Shown one piece after another: positions 1 to 6,912 of a stretch of 25,391 bases of DNA (the first letter of the stretch is position 1; each line of letters starts with the position of its first letter). A program made the position numbers and the translations under genes. Source of the stretch: an uncultured Campylobacter sp. Lineage in GTDB: Bacteria; Campylobacterota; Campylobacteria; Campylobacterales; Campylobacteraceae. The notes under the pieces were generated by a model. The model saw only the letters and a program-made list of their open reading frames with translations, had not been told where the DNA came from and did no database searches. The stretch covers positions 1 through 25,391 of the forward strand of contig NZ_CALKTT010000041.1 of NCBI RefSeq assembly GCF_937997535.1, written 5' to 3'.

Positions 1-55
1 GTGGAGGCGATGTTTGACGAAGCGAGCGTGCAGCTTTTAAAGCGTCTTGCGGATG
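1..55. repeat. terminal inverted repeat, left copy (55 nt exact)
   Basis: Positions 1-55 are the exact reverse complement of 25337-25391. The match breaks at position 56 (t here, c in the partner) and then continues imperfectly through both stop codons at nt 105. Both copies lie in paralogous gene ends. An exact 55-nt identity at both extreme ends looks like a k-mer overlap from a de Bruijn assembler rather than a biological terminal repeat. Confidence 0.85.
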
Positions 56-105
56 TGGGTAAGGTCGTTTTTAGAGACGGCTACTATAAAATCGCTAAGA
101 AATAG
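1..105 (+). CDS. C-terminal fragment of unknown protein, left contig edge
   Basis: An open frame enters from the left edge and stops with TAG at 103-105, giving 34 residues that begin VEAMFDEASVQLLKRLAD. The fragment has an amphipathic helix followed by a short basic/aromatic hairpin (GKVVFRDGYYKIAKK). That could be the end of a winged-helix-like domain, but I do not recognise the family and assign no function. The right edge of the window carries a paralogous C-terminus of the same length on the opposite strand, with its first 55 nt identical to these. The start codon and most of the gene lie outside the window. Confidence 0.6.
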   Translation: MEAMFDEASVQLLKRLADVGKVVFRDGYYKIAKK

Positions 106-186
106 CGGCGGAATTGCGAGATAGAATTTCGTTTCGTAATTTAATGGCAAAATTTTATCGAGATTTCGCAGGTGTAATTTTCGTCC

Positions 187-459
187 AAATTTGCCGACAA
201 AGTGGTGCGCCTAAGACACGGCAAACTCGATCGAATAGAACTTTTGGATCAAAGCACGATGAAGCACAATCTCGGCTCGCAAGATAAAATTTCAGATCGT
301 AATCCAAACAAAAGCGCTTCGCAAAGCTCTAACGCCGAAACTGCGAGCGAGCAAAATTCTGCCTCGCAAAGCTCTGGCGGCGAAGATCGGGGCGTTAAAA
401 ATTTAAGTGGCGAAAATCAAGGTGCCAAAAATTCTAGCGCGCAAAATGACGGTGCGTAA
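187..459 (+). pseudogene. 3' fragment of ABC transporter ATPase gene
   Basis: This is an in-frame copy of the last part of the intact ATPase at 20854-21678, from residue 200 (KFADKVVRLRHGKLDRIELL). It lacks Walker A, the signature motif, Walker B and the H-loop, so it cannot act as an ATPase. The frame is open to a TAA at 457-459 and a GTG at 202 could in principle start it. The Ser/Asn/Gln/Glu-rich tail differs from the intact copy and has a 15-residue in-frame expansion that repeats the ASQSS motif. The sequence upstream of 187 (106-186) does not match the ATPase gene, so the 5' boundary is a clean breakpoint. Confidence 0.85.
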
Positions 460-471
460 AATTTAACTCGC

Positions 472-699
472 ATGATGAAAAATAAAGCTACGTTAAAATT
501 TAAAAATTTCACCGCCCGCCCGCGCTCTTTTTGGGTTCGCACAAAGCTCGCGCGAGCAGGTGCGGCTCTTTGCTGCGCGCGTCTCGCCGAAGCCGTTTGC
601 CTCAAAATATCAAAAGCCGATGGAAAACCGATCGGAGTGGGTAAAAATTTAAAAAGTCTAAATTTTAAAAGCCGAAACGCTACGAGTACAAATTGCTAG
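472..699 (+). pseudogene. shortened copy of small hypothetical ORF
   Basis: This 75-residue frame begins MMKNKATLKFKNFT and matches the first part of the 118-residue ORF at 21691-22047. It stops early with TAG at 697-699, where the other copy continues into an acidic DYDVDRD-type repeat. Nucleotide identity to the partner is visibly lower here than in the thioredoxin part of the duplication. It is probably non-functional, and whether even the longer copy is translated is uncertain. Confidence 0.5.
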
Positions 700-960
700 G
701 CGGGTGACTATATAGACTTTAGTGCAGATTACGACGCGGGTTATGACATACGCCTTATAGCATTGCTGCAGCACATACCAAAGCATAAACTTTAACGCAG
801 ATCGAGACTTAAATTTAAATATATGCCACGATATAAATTCTAGCGCGGATTATGACATAAATCTCGTTAAAGGTCACGGCATGAACCCAAGCATAGATTA
901 TTACGACATACGCCTCGGAGCGTATCGAGACATAAATTCTGACAGGGATCGCGCCGTGAA
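699..960 (+). repeat. degenerate tandem array of ~30-nt units
   Basis: About eight loosely related units are visible. Each is built on a core like gcGGATTAYGACATAAAT, for example near 726, 741, 800, 838, 894, 925 and 946. The corresponding stretch of the intact copy (about 21906-21990) has about four such units and keeps an open frame encoding SADRDINF-like repeats. Here the frame is interrupted by stops, so the array is not coding. Unit borders are fuzzy and were set by eye. Confidence 0.5.
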
Positions 961-1020
961 TTTTAAAATTTCAAACGCAAATTTAAAGGCCGATTTAGCG
1001 CGCCCGAAGGCGGGTTTTAG

Positions 1021-1218
1021 ATGATAAAATTTTTAAATTTAAAAGTTGCTGCCGCCGTGTTCGCGCTACTGCTCGTAGGCTGCGACGGATGGAAGCACCA
1101 TCTAAGCAGCGACGGCACCTCGCTTGCCTCCAAGTTCGACCCCTCCGAGCGCACGCTAAAGATCGAGGGCAACGACAAGCCGCTCATGTTGTTTTTCTAT
1201 ACCAGCAGCCGAATTTAG
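1021..1218 (+). pseudogene. truncated TlpA/thioredoxin-like lipoprotein
   Basis: The first 63 codons match the intact gene at 22044-22538, with only three nucleotide differences near the break. The lipobox LLVGC (Cys21) is kept, so a 65-residue lipoprotein could still be made. Homology ends at 1209, exactly one codon before the first Cys of the CGAC redox motif, and the frame then reads Arg-Ile-stop. The whole thioredoxin active site and fold are therefore missing. Its 3' side meets the converging minus-strand TPM gene at 1284. It is most likely a remnant of recombination. Confidence 0.85.
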
Positions 1219-1283
1219 AAATTCTGAAATTTTAAAATTTAGATAAAATTCTACGATTTGGAATTTTGATAAAATTTATGTGG

Positions 1284-2081
1284 CTACCAGCTTCCGCTAG
1301 CACCGCCTCCGCCGAAGCTTCCGCCGCCCCCACTGAAGCCGCCTCCGCTAAAACCGCCATTTCCTTTAAATCCGCCAAAATCCCCGGATGAGCCGCCTCT
1401 CATGCGCGATGAGCGCGCGATTTCGCTTATGATGTCCGCGCTTGAGATTATATCCTCGTCACTTCTTCTGCGACGCGTCACGCGGCGGCTTAGTATCGCA
1501 AAAAGCAAGACTGCAAAAAGTACCATAAAGATCGCAAAGTCCTTGTTGCTCGGATCCTGCTGCGCGTTGGCGTTAAGGGGATCAAATTTTATATCGCCGC
1601 CTTCGATCGTGCTGATGATCGCCGAAATCCCGCTAATGACGCCGCTTTCGTAATCTCCCTGCCTAAAATAGGGTAGAATTTTATTGCTAATGATGCGTTT
1701 GGCGCGCATATCGGTTAGTACGCCCTCTAGCCCGTATCCGACCTCGATACGCACTTTATGCTCGTGCGGAGCGACGAGCAGCAGTACGCCGTTGTCGCGC
1801 CCTTTTTGCCCGATACCAAGAGCGCGCGCCTGCTCTACGCCGATTTCCTCGATAGAGTAGCCGCCGAGCGATTTTAGGCTTACGAACATGATCTGGTTTG
1901 TGGAATTTTTATCAAAAGTCGTTAAAATTTCATTCAGACTCTCTCTCGCGGCTGGGCGTAAAATACCAGCCTCATCGATTACAGCGGTGCCGTTTGGGCG
2001 GGCTAGATACTCGCTAGGTACGGCGACGCTTATTACAAATAGCGCCATTATGGCAAAAGCAAATCTCCAAGCCACTCTCAT
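1284..2081 (-). CDS. TPM-domain membrane protein, YgcG family
   Basis: This 265-residue protein has an N-terminal signal sequence or anchor (residues 1-27), a TPM domain (about 30-165) and a transmembrane segment near 182-198. A basic/acidic region follows, then a glycine-rich tail (GGFSGGGFSGGGG-type) ending in SGSW. This order is typical of YgcG-like proteins. The TPM domain has been linked to phosphatase or photosystem-repair roles in other lineages, but its biochemical role in this family is poorly defined. The start overlaps the stop of the upstream TPM gene as ATGA, indicating translational coupling. It is the last gene of the minus-strand operon that includes LemA; LemA and TPM proteins commonly sit together. 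Confidence 0.85.
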   Translation of the reverse strand: MRVAWRFAFAIMALFVISVAVPSEYLARPNGTAVIDEAGILRPAARESLNEILTTFDKNSTNQIMFVSLKSLGGYSIEEIGVEQARALGIGQKGRDNGVLLLVAPHEHKVRIEVGYGLEGVLTDMRAKRIISNKILPYFRQGDYESGVISGISAIISTIEGGDIKFDPLNANAQQDPSNKDFAIFMVLFAVLLFAILSRRVTRRRRSDEDIISSADIISEIARSSRMRGGSSGDFGGFKGNGGFSGGGFSGGGGSFGGGGASGSW

Positions 2082-2671
2082 TGCAGCTCCACCAAGGTCT
2101 CTTCTATATCGTTATTTTCGCTATCTTTAGGCACTCGCATAGCTAGCTCGCACAGCGCGTCCATCGCCTTTAAAACAGCAGGCTCAAGGCCTTGCGTGCT
2201 GGGGTTAAATTCCGTCGTGATACGTTCAAACTCGCCCTTAGAGATAAACTCCGCCGCTCGCGCGCCGCAGATGATATGAGCGCAGCGTTCGCGGACGCAT
2301 ACGCAAAACATTATCGCTTCTTTTACGCTACCGTAGCGCTCGTAAAATTTTTGCATCGCAAACTCGCCCGAGAGCCGAAGTCTGCGAGATTTAGGCGTGA
2401 TTAGAGTTAAAAGCGTGGGGCATTTAGCTAGCAGAGCTTTAATCGCTATAAAGCTAAGTGCTACGATTTGCAGTAGCTCAGCTTTGCTTATTTGCGGCAC
2501 GAAGCACAGAACGATGCCGATCGCAAATGCCGTCACTGCCGCCGCGCCGTAGCTGGCTTCACAGTCCTCGCTTGCTTCGCGCGCGACCACGCAGACGATC
2601 TGCGCACCGCTTGCGGCTTCGGCTTTCGTGATTAGCTCGTGGATTTTTTGCTTGCACTGCTCGCTTAGCAT
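2078..2671 (-). CDS. second TPM-domain membrane protein
   Basis: This 197-residue protein has no clear signal peptide. The TPM fold appears split: an N-terminal strand region (GAQIVCVVAREASE) is followed by two hydrophobic segments (about 43-85) and then the rest of the domain (SGEFAMQKFYERYG onward). A short acidic tail ends the protein. It is probably an inner-membrane protein with its soluble part on one face. It lies 15 nt downstream of lemA and overlaps the following YgcG-type gene by 4 nt. The family assignment rests on its context with LemA/YgcG and on recognisable TPM-like sequence; no catalytic function can be named. Confidence 0.75.
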   Translation of the reverse strand: MLSEQCKQKIHELITKAEAASGAQIVCVVAREASEDCEASYGAAAVTAFAIGIVLCFVPQISKAELLQIVALSFIAIKALLAKCPTLLTLITPKSRRLRLSGEFAMQKFYERYGSVKEAIMFCVCVRERCAHIICGARAAEFISKGEFERITTEFNPSTQGLEPAVLKAMDALCELAMRVPKDSENNDIEETLVELQ

Positions 2672-2686
2672 TTGCCGCCTTTAGCG

Positions 2687-3400
2687 TTATTTAAACGAGA
2701 CGCTAGGGGCTTTTTGGCTTGAGCTATCAGCGCTAAAGCTAGGTTTGGCGCCGCCTAGTCCTACGATGCGCGCGATGATATTTGTAGGGAAGGTTCTAAT
2801 TAGTTTGTTGTATTCCTGCACCGAGGCGATGTAATCCTTGCGCGCTACGGCGATACGGTTTTCCGTGCCTTCGAGCTGATTTTGCAGCTCGGCGAAATTC
2901 TGATTTGCCTTAAGATCCGGGTAGCGCTCGACTACCAGCATCAAGCGCGATAGGGCCGAGCTAAGCTCGCCTTGAGCGCCATTAAATTTCGCAAACGCTT
3001 CCGGATCTTGCGCTAAGCTCTCTGCATTGATATTGACAGCGGTTGCCTTAGCGCGGGCATTTATAACGCCTTCTAAGGTATCTTTTTCATGGCTAGCGTA
3101 GCCTTTGACGGTTTCTACGAAATTTGGAATCAAGTCGGCGCGGCGCTGATATTGGTTTTGTACCTGGCTCCACGCGGCCTTAACTTCTTCATCTTTGCTT
3201 ATGAGCTTGTTGTAAACGGGCACTGCAAATATCGCAAACGCAATCGCCGCAATCACTAAGACGATTAGAGCTTTGATTAAGATATGAAGCCCTCCTTTTT
3301 GGCGCAGATACTCTCCTCCGCCAAAGCTCTCGCCTCGCGCGGATAAGCCTTTATCGTCGTAACCTATACGCTCGTTATTTTCTCCTTGCAGCTCTTTCAT
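2687..3400 (-). CDS. lemA: LemA family membrane protein
   Basis: This 237-residue protein has a cytoplasmic, charged N-terminal extension of about 42 residues, one transmembrane helix (about 43-64), and the LemA helical domain with the typical EEVKAAWSQVQNQYQRRADLIPN stretch in its first half. The C-terminal tail is Ser/Ala-rich. LemA proteins are usually nearer 190 residues, and the extra length here is the N-terminal extension. The start overlaps the alr stop as ATGA, and an AAGGAGA ribosome binding site lies just upstream near 3405-3412. The molecular function of LemA is not settled. Placement before two TPM proteins suggests a membrane complex with them, which is inference. Confidence 0.93.
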   Translation of the reverse strand: MKELQGENNERIGYDDKGLSARGESFGGGEYLRQKGGLHILIKALIVLVIAAIAFAIFAVPVYNKLISKDEEVKAAWSQVQNQYQRRADLIPNFVETVKGYASHEKDTLEGVINARAKATAVNINAESLAQDPEAFAKFNGAQGELSSALSRLMLVVERYPDLKANQNFAELQNQLEGTENRIAVARKDYIASVQEYNKLIRTFPTNIIARIVGLGGAKPSFSADSSSQKAPSVSFK

Positions 3401-4410
3401 TGAAATCTCCTTGGGATGTTGGAATTTAATTTGACTAAAATTTCATATTCGATCGTGCCGAAGCGCTTTGCCCAGGCTCGCGCGTCATTCAGCACGCAGA
3501 TACGCTCGCCACCGAATTCCGCGCAGAAACTATCCATCGACATTTTTCCGAGCATTTTTTGCCCGCTTGCAAGCGCTAGCTCGCCCTCGCCGTCGTAGCG
3601 AAATAGCCCGTCTGCGTAGCCCAGATCGTATGTGCCGATCATCATATCGCGTGGCGCTTCAAAATTCGCGCCGTAGCCCACGCGCTCGCCTTTTTTTAGC
3701 ACGCGCGAGCTGATTAGATCGGCATAGAGCTTTAGCACAGGGCGTAAATTTAGGCTCTCGTCAAATTGCGGATAGCCGAACTGCGCCATGCCTACGCGCA
3801 CGTATTCGTCCTCAAAGCCTGCACTTCGCTCGATAGCTGCGGAGTTGCTCGAATGAAATTTTAAATTTTCAAAGCCCGCGGCGGCGGCTTTTTGTCCCGC
3901 GATACGCTTAAATTCTATGAAATTTTGCCTTTGTGCGAAAAAATCTGCACTTAGCTCGTCGCTTGCGCGAAAGTGTGTGAAAAAGCCACGAAGCTTAAAT
4001 CCGCCCTGCTTGCATAGCCTAAGTGCCTCATCTAACTCGCTCGCAGCGATGCCGTTTCTATGCATCGCGGTATCTACGGCGATGTAAATTTTAGCCCCCC
4101 GCTTAAGACGCGCAAAGTAGCCAAGATCGTTTACCGCGTAGCAAAACCGCTCGTCCTCAAGCCCGTTTGGAATGTGCGAAAGCACTAAAATTTCGCCGAA
4201 TAGATCCGCGATCTGCGCAGCTTCCGCAGCACTTCGCGTTACGGCGCGTACGAAGCCTAGCTTTGCCGCTTCCTCGCAGCAAAGCCTGCAGCCATGGCCG
4301 TATGAATTATCCTTGGCTACTAAAAATACTCGTTCCGCTCCACCTACTTTGGCGGCGATTTGCGCTAGATTGTGCGCATAAGCGGCGCGATCTAAAATGA
4401 TCTCAGACAT
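3397..4410 (-). CDS. alr: alanine racemase
   Basis: This 337-residue PLP enzyme interconverts L- and D-alanine in the cytoplasm to supply D-Ala for peptidoglycan. Lys33 in VAKDNSYGHG is the expected Schiff-base lysine. MHRNG, the GYGANF motif holding the catalytic tyrosine, and KMSMDSF all match the family pattern. Length is slightly below the usual 350-370. The gene overlaps the preceding 81-residue ORF by 8 nt and lemA by 4 nt, so it sits in the middle of one polycistronic unit. Confidence 0.93.
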   Translation of the reverse strand: MSEIILDRAAYAHNLAQIAAKVGGAERVFLVAKDNSYGHGCRLCCEEAAKLGFVRAVTRSAAEAAQIADLFGEILVLSHIPNGLEDERFCYAVNDLGYFARLKRGAKIYIAVDTAMHRNGIAASELDEALRLCKQGGFKLRGFFTHFRASDELSADFFAQRQNFIEFKRIAGQKAAAAGFENLKFHSSNSAAIERSAGFEDEYVRVGMAQFGYPQFDESLNLRPVLKLYADLISSRVLKKGERVGYGANFEAPRDMMIGTYDLGYADGLFRYDGEGELALASGQKMLGKMSMDSFCAEFGGERICVLNDARAWAKRFGTIEYEILVKLNSNIPRRFQ

Positions 4411-4648
4411 CGAAATTTAGTCCGTAAGTGCGGTATAAATATGGCAGCAGCTTGCGCGCGGCGTAATCGTAGCCGTAGAATTTCGCGTAAACTTCCTTCA
4501 GGCTAGCCGCGCCTGCGCGCTCGAAATCAAACACGTCGGTACCCGCGATCTTAGGAACACGCTCATCTAAAAATTTAAAAAATTCCGCTCTCGCAGCCAA
4601 AAGCTCTTTTATATTTTTTTCAACCTCTTGCTTTTCAGATTCGTTCAT
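4403..4648 (-). CDS. small conserved-looking hypothetical protein
   Basis: This is an 81-residue, charged, probably soluble protein. The N-terminal half is a likely amphipathic or coiled helix (ESEKQEVEKNIKELLAARAE), and the C-terminal half is aromatic-rich (VYAKFYGYDYAARKLLPYLY). There is no signal peptide or membrane segment. It overlaps the phosphomannomutase stop by 4 nt and the alr start by 8 nt, a strong sign that it is a real coupled gene. I do not recognise the family and give no function. Confidence 0.75.
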   Translation of the reverse strand: MNESEKQEVEKNIKELLAARAEFFKFLDERVPKIAGTDVFDFERAGAASLKEVYAKFYGYDYAARKLLPYLYRTYGLNFDV

Positions 4649-6015
4649 CTCTGCTCCTTTAAATTTTCTAGTTTACCTAAAAATACGCGCTGCATCTCGT
4701 CGCGAAACTCGGGGCTAGAGGCCTCGAAGCGGGTTACGATCACAGGCGTGGTATTGCTTGCCCGTACGAGCGTCCAGCCGTCATCAAATCGCACTCTGAT
4801 GCCGTCGATCTCGATAATATCGCGGATGGGCGGCAACTCCGCGATACCTGCGTGGATTTGAGCTTTAAGAGCCTCGATAATCTTAAATTTCGCCTCCTCG
4901 CTCGTATTAAATTTAATCTCGTCGGTGCTAAAAACTCGCGGCAGCTTGTCTAGCTCGGCGTCTAAATCATATCCTTTAGCTACGAGTTCAAGCACGCGCA
5001 TCATCGCATATACGCCGTCATCAAAGCCGAAATATCGCTCTTTAAAGTAAATATGCCCGCTAACCTCCGCGGCAAGATCGATGCCAAGCTCTTTCATCGC
5101 CTTTTTGATATTGCTGTGGCCGGTCTTGCCCATGAAGCTTTTGCCGATCTTATCGATGGTGTCATACATCGCTTGAGAGCATTTGACCTCGCCTAGGATG
5201 CGCGGGCGGTGCATGTTTAGAGCAAGCAGGCAGGCTAGCTCGTCACCTTTGATGTTGCGGCGCGGCGTAAGCACGGCGATCCTATCGGCATCTCCGTCAA
5301 AGCCGAAGCCCAAGCTCACGCCGTCTTGCTTCATCGCGGCTTTAAGATCCGCTAAATTTTTCTCCTCGCTGGGATCGGGGTGGTGGTTTGGGAAATTACC
5401 GTCGGGCTGCGGAAATAAAACTTTAGCATTTAAGCCCAGCCTTTCGATGATTTTAGTAGCGGTAACGCCCGCGGCGCCGTTTGCGCAGTCGATTATAAAA
5501 GGCGCGGCAAAACCCTTAAGAGCCGCAAATTCCTTCTCAAAATATGCTAGATACTCGCTTAAAATGTCGTACTTCTGGGCGCCCACATCAGTTGGAATTT
5601 CAAAATTTGAACTCATCAGCTCTCGCACCTGCGCGCCGAGGCGTTTCAAATCCGCGCCGAAGAAGCTGTCCGTACCGATCGTGATCTTAAAGCCGTTGTA
5701 ATTTTTAGGATTGTGCGAGCCGGTGATCATTACGTTTGCGTCAAATTTATGCGTAAATACGCTAAAATAGCCCACCGGCGTCGGTAGCAAGCCGATATTA
5801 TAAACTCGCAGTCCGGCAAAATTTAGCCCGCTTACGAAATAGCCGAAAAGCTCATCCGCGCTAAGGCGGGCGTCGTATCCCACGCTAACGCGCTCAAGTC
5901 CCAGATTTGCGATATGTTTGCCAAGCGCGAAGCCGATCGCTTTTACGCTGCGCTCGTTTAGCTCCTCGCCCACGATACCGCGTATGTCGTACTCCCTAAA
6001 GATATTTTCGATCAT
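4645..6015 (-). CDS. manB: phosphomannomutase/phosphoglucomutase
   Basis: This 456-residue enzyme of the alpha-D-phosphohexomutase family interconverts hexose 1- and 6-phosphates to feed nucleotide sugars for LPS, capsule or glycan synthesis. Visible motifs are the phosphoserine loop TGSHNPKNYNGFK (Ser100), the metal loop GFDGDADR (Asp240, 242, 244), the sugar-binding EVSGH motif and the phosphate-binding RASNTTP motif near the C-terminus. Length agrees with bacterial AlgC/ManB proteins (about 460). It is the first gene of the minus-strand operon and is preceded by AAAGGAAC and a divergent promoter region. The exact substrate preference (mannose or glucose) cannot be read from sequence alone. 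Confidence 0.9.
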   Translation of the reverse strand: MIENIFREYDIRGIVGEELNERSVKAIGFALGKHIANLGLERVSVGYDARLSADELFGYFVSGLNFAGLRVYNIGLLPTPVGYFSVFTHKFDANVMITGSHNPKNYNGFKITIGTDSFFGADLKRLGAQVRELMSSNFEIPTDVGAQKYDILSEYLAYFEKEFAALKGFAAPFIIDCANGAAGVTATKIIERLGLNAKVLFPQPDGNFPNHHPDPSEEKNLADLKAAMKQDGVSLGFGFDGDADRIAVLTPRRNIKGDELACLLALNMHRPRILGEVKCSQAMYDTIDKIGKSFMGKTGHSNIKKAMKELGIDLAAEVSGHIYFKERYFGFDDGVYAMMRVLELVAKGYDLDAELDKLPRVFSTDEIKFNTSEEAKFKIIEALKAQIHAGIAELPPIRDIIEIDGIRVRFDDGWTLVRASNTTPVIVTRFEASSPEFRDEMQRVFLGKLENLKEQR

Positions 6016-6042
6016 TTAGTTCCTTTCAAATTTAACCGAGCC

Positions 6043-6048
6043 ATTTTA
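6043..6048 (-). promoter_or_regulatory. candidate -10 box for manB-alr-lemA operon
   Basis: On the minus strand the sequence reads TTTTTATAAAAT about 28 nt before the manB start. This fits the Campylobacter sigma-70 pattern, where a T-rich stretch precedes TAtAAT/TAAAAT and there is no strict -35 box. Assigned by pattern only. Confidence 0.5.
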
Positions 6049-6081
6049 TAAAAACTTGCTTAAAATTTATATTATAAATGT

Positions 6082-6087
6082 TAAAAT
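6082..6087 (+). promoter_or_regulatory. candidate -10 box for creA
   Basis: TAAAAT lies 26 nt before the creA start inside the 97-nt divergent spacer between manB and creA. It is back-to-back with the minus-strand candidate at 6043-6048, so the two units would share one short regulatory region. Confidence 0.45.
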
Positions 6088-6112
6088 CTGCCCAAAATTC
6101 CAAAGGTCGTTT

Positions 6113-6607
6113 ATGAAAAAATTTTTACTTATGCTGGCGCTGGCGGCGTTTGTTTGCGCCAAAGACTACGAGACGATAGATAGCGTAGATACCTCCTTTA
6201 GGCTCTTCGGCAAGGACGATCGCATCGAGATCATCGCCGTAAAAGACCCAAAAGTGCAGGGCGTTACCTGCTACGTCTCATACGCCAAAAAAGGCGGCGC
6301 CAAAGAGATCATCGGCGTAGAGGAGGATCGCTCCGAGGCTTCCGTCTCCTGCGTACAGACCGCGCCTAAAATCATCATCAAAGAGGAGCTGAAAAAAGAG
6401 GATATTTTTGAAAAACGTAGCTCGTTAATTTTCAAAAAAACCCACGTAGTTAGGCTTTACGACGCGGTGCAGGACTCGCTAATCTATTTGGTTTATTCAG
6501 ATAAAGTGATCGACGGTTCGCCTAATAACTCGATCTCGGCGATCCCGTGCCACCAAGCCGTGGGCGACGTGTGCGAGCTCGCATATACCCAAGGCAAAAA
6601 ACAATAA
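6113..6607 (+). CDS. creA: CreA family periplasmic protein
   Basis: This 164-residue protein has a signal peptide (MKKFLLMLALAAFVCA) and a mature region starting near KDYETIDSVDTSFRLFGKDDRIEI. The CreA core is recognisable in KVQGVTCYVSYAKKGG. Cysteines in VTCYV, SVSCVQ, IPCHQ and DVCEL could form disulfides in the periplasm. I chose the ATG at 6113 over an in-frame ATG at 6056 because AAAGG precedes it by 7 nt and the signal peptide begins there. The family function is unknown. The gene is monocistronic and diverges from manB. Confidence 0.9.
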   Translation: MKKFLLMLALAAFVCAKDYETIDSVDTSFRLFGKDDRIEIIAVKDPKVQGVTCYVSYAKKGGAKEIIGVEEDRSEASVSCVQTAPKIIIKEELKKEDIFEKRSSLIFKKTHVVRLYDAVQDSLIYLVYSDKVIDGSPNNSISAIPCHQAVGDVCELAYTQGKKQ

Positions 6608-6912
6608 GAAGGAATTTCGCCAAGATAGAATTTTATCGCAGCGGAATTCTAAATTAGAAATTACGCGATGAGATGACGCACGAAATTTAATAGAATTTCG
6701 CTAAATTTCCCAGCATTTTACAAAATTTATCTGCGCCGTTAAATTCCTGCGCGAATGCCTAAGATGAGAATTTTACCGCTTTATCAAAGCATCTTAACGC
6801 ATATTTGCGCTACGCTAGTAGGCATGCGCTTGCAAGTCGTAAAATGAAAAATTAAGCAATTTTTGCTAAAATCTCGCGATTTTGAAAACCCTCGTAAATC
6901 TAAAGGAAATCA
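6608..6912 (+). other. 305-nt intergenic region before ccsBA
   Basis: No gene is visible. The region holds several short GAATTT/AAATTC palindromic words (for example 6627-6652) and, near its end, the promoter candidate at 6867-6872. No strong terminator for creA is evident. Confidence 0.5.
6867..6872 (+). promoter_or_regulatory. candidate -10 box for ccsBA
   Basis: TTTTTGCTAAAAT, with TAAAAT at 6867-6872, lies 40 nt before the ccsBA start. The same string type recurs before qcrA (11045-11050) and before the esterase gene (22697-22702), which supports it as the local promoter pattern. An AAAGGAAA ribosome binding site follows at 6902-6909. Confidence 0.6.

Larger units (their letters stand above)
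187..1209 (+). repeat. partial direct duplication of the ABC ATPase-TlpA junction
   Basis: Homology to 21451-22232 starts near 187 and ends at 1209, in the same orientation and about 20 kb apart. This copy is 1023 nt and the intact copy is 782 nt. The extra length is a 45-nt insertion in the ATPase tail and roughly 200 nt in a degenerate repeat array near 699-960. Both ends fall inside genes, so the copy carries no complete gene: it starts at ATPase residue 200 and stops at residue 63 of the thioredoxin-like protein. No insertion sequence or obvious target-site duplication flanks it. Confidence 0.9.

Noticed and set aside
1..55. Terminal inverted repeats of a transposon or linear plasmid
   Set aside because: No transposase, recombinase or replication gene is present, the repeats are coding gene ends, and the exact 55-nt length fits an assembly k-mer better.
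417..605. 62-codon minus-strand frame in the duplicated segment
   Set aside because: Antisense to the pseudogene copy; no ribosome binding site and no recognisable sequence.
699..960. CRISPR-like array
   Set aside because: The units are degenerate, unequal in length and not separated by unique spacers of constant size; the matching stretch of the other copy is an open frame; no cas genes are present.
187..1209. Insertion sequence or integrated element carrying the duplicated DNA
   Set aside because: No transposase, no terminal inverted repeats and no target duplication could be seen at either breakpoint.
5183..5701. 172-codon plus-strand open frame
   Set aside because: It lies entirely antisense to the well-supported phosphomannomutase gene and its translation has no domain-like pattern.
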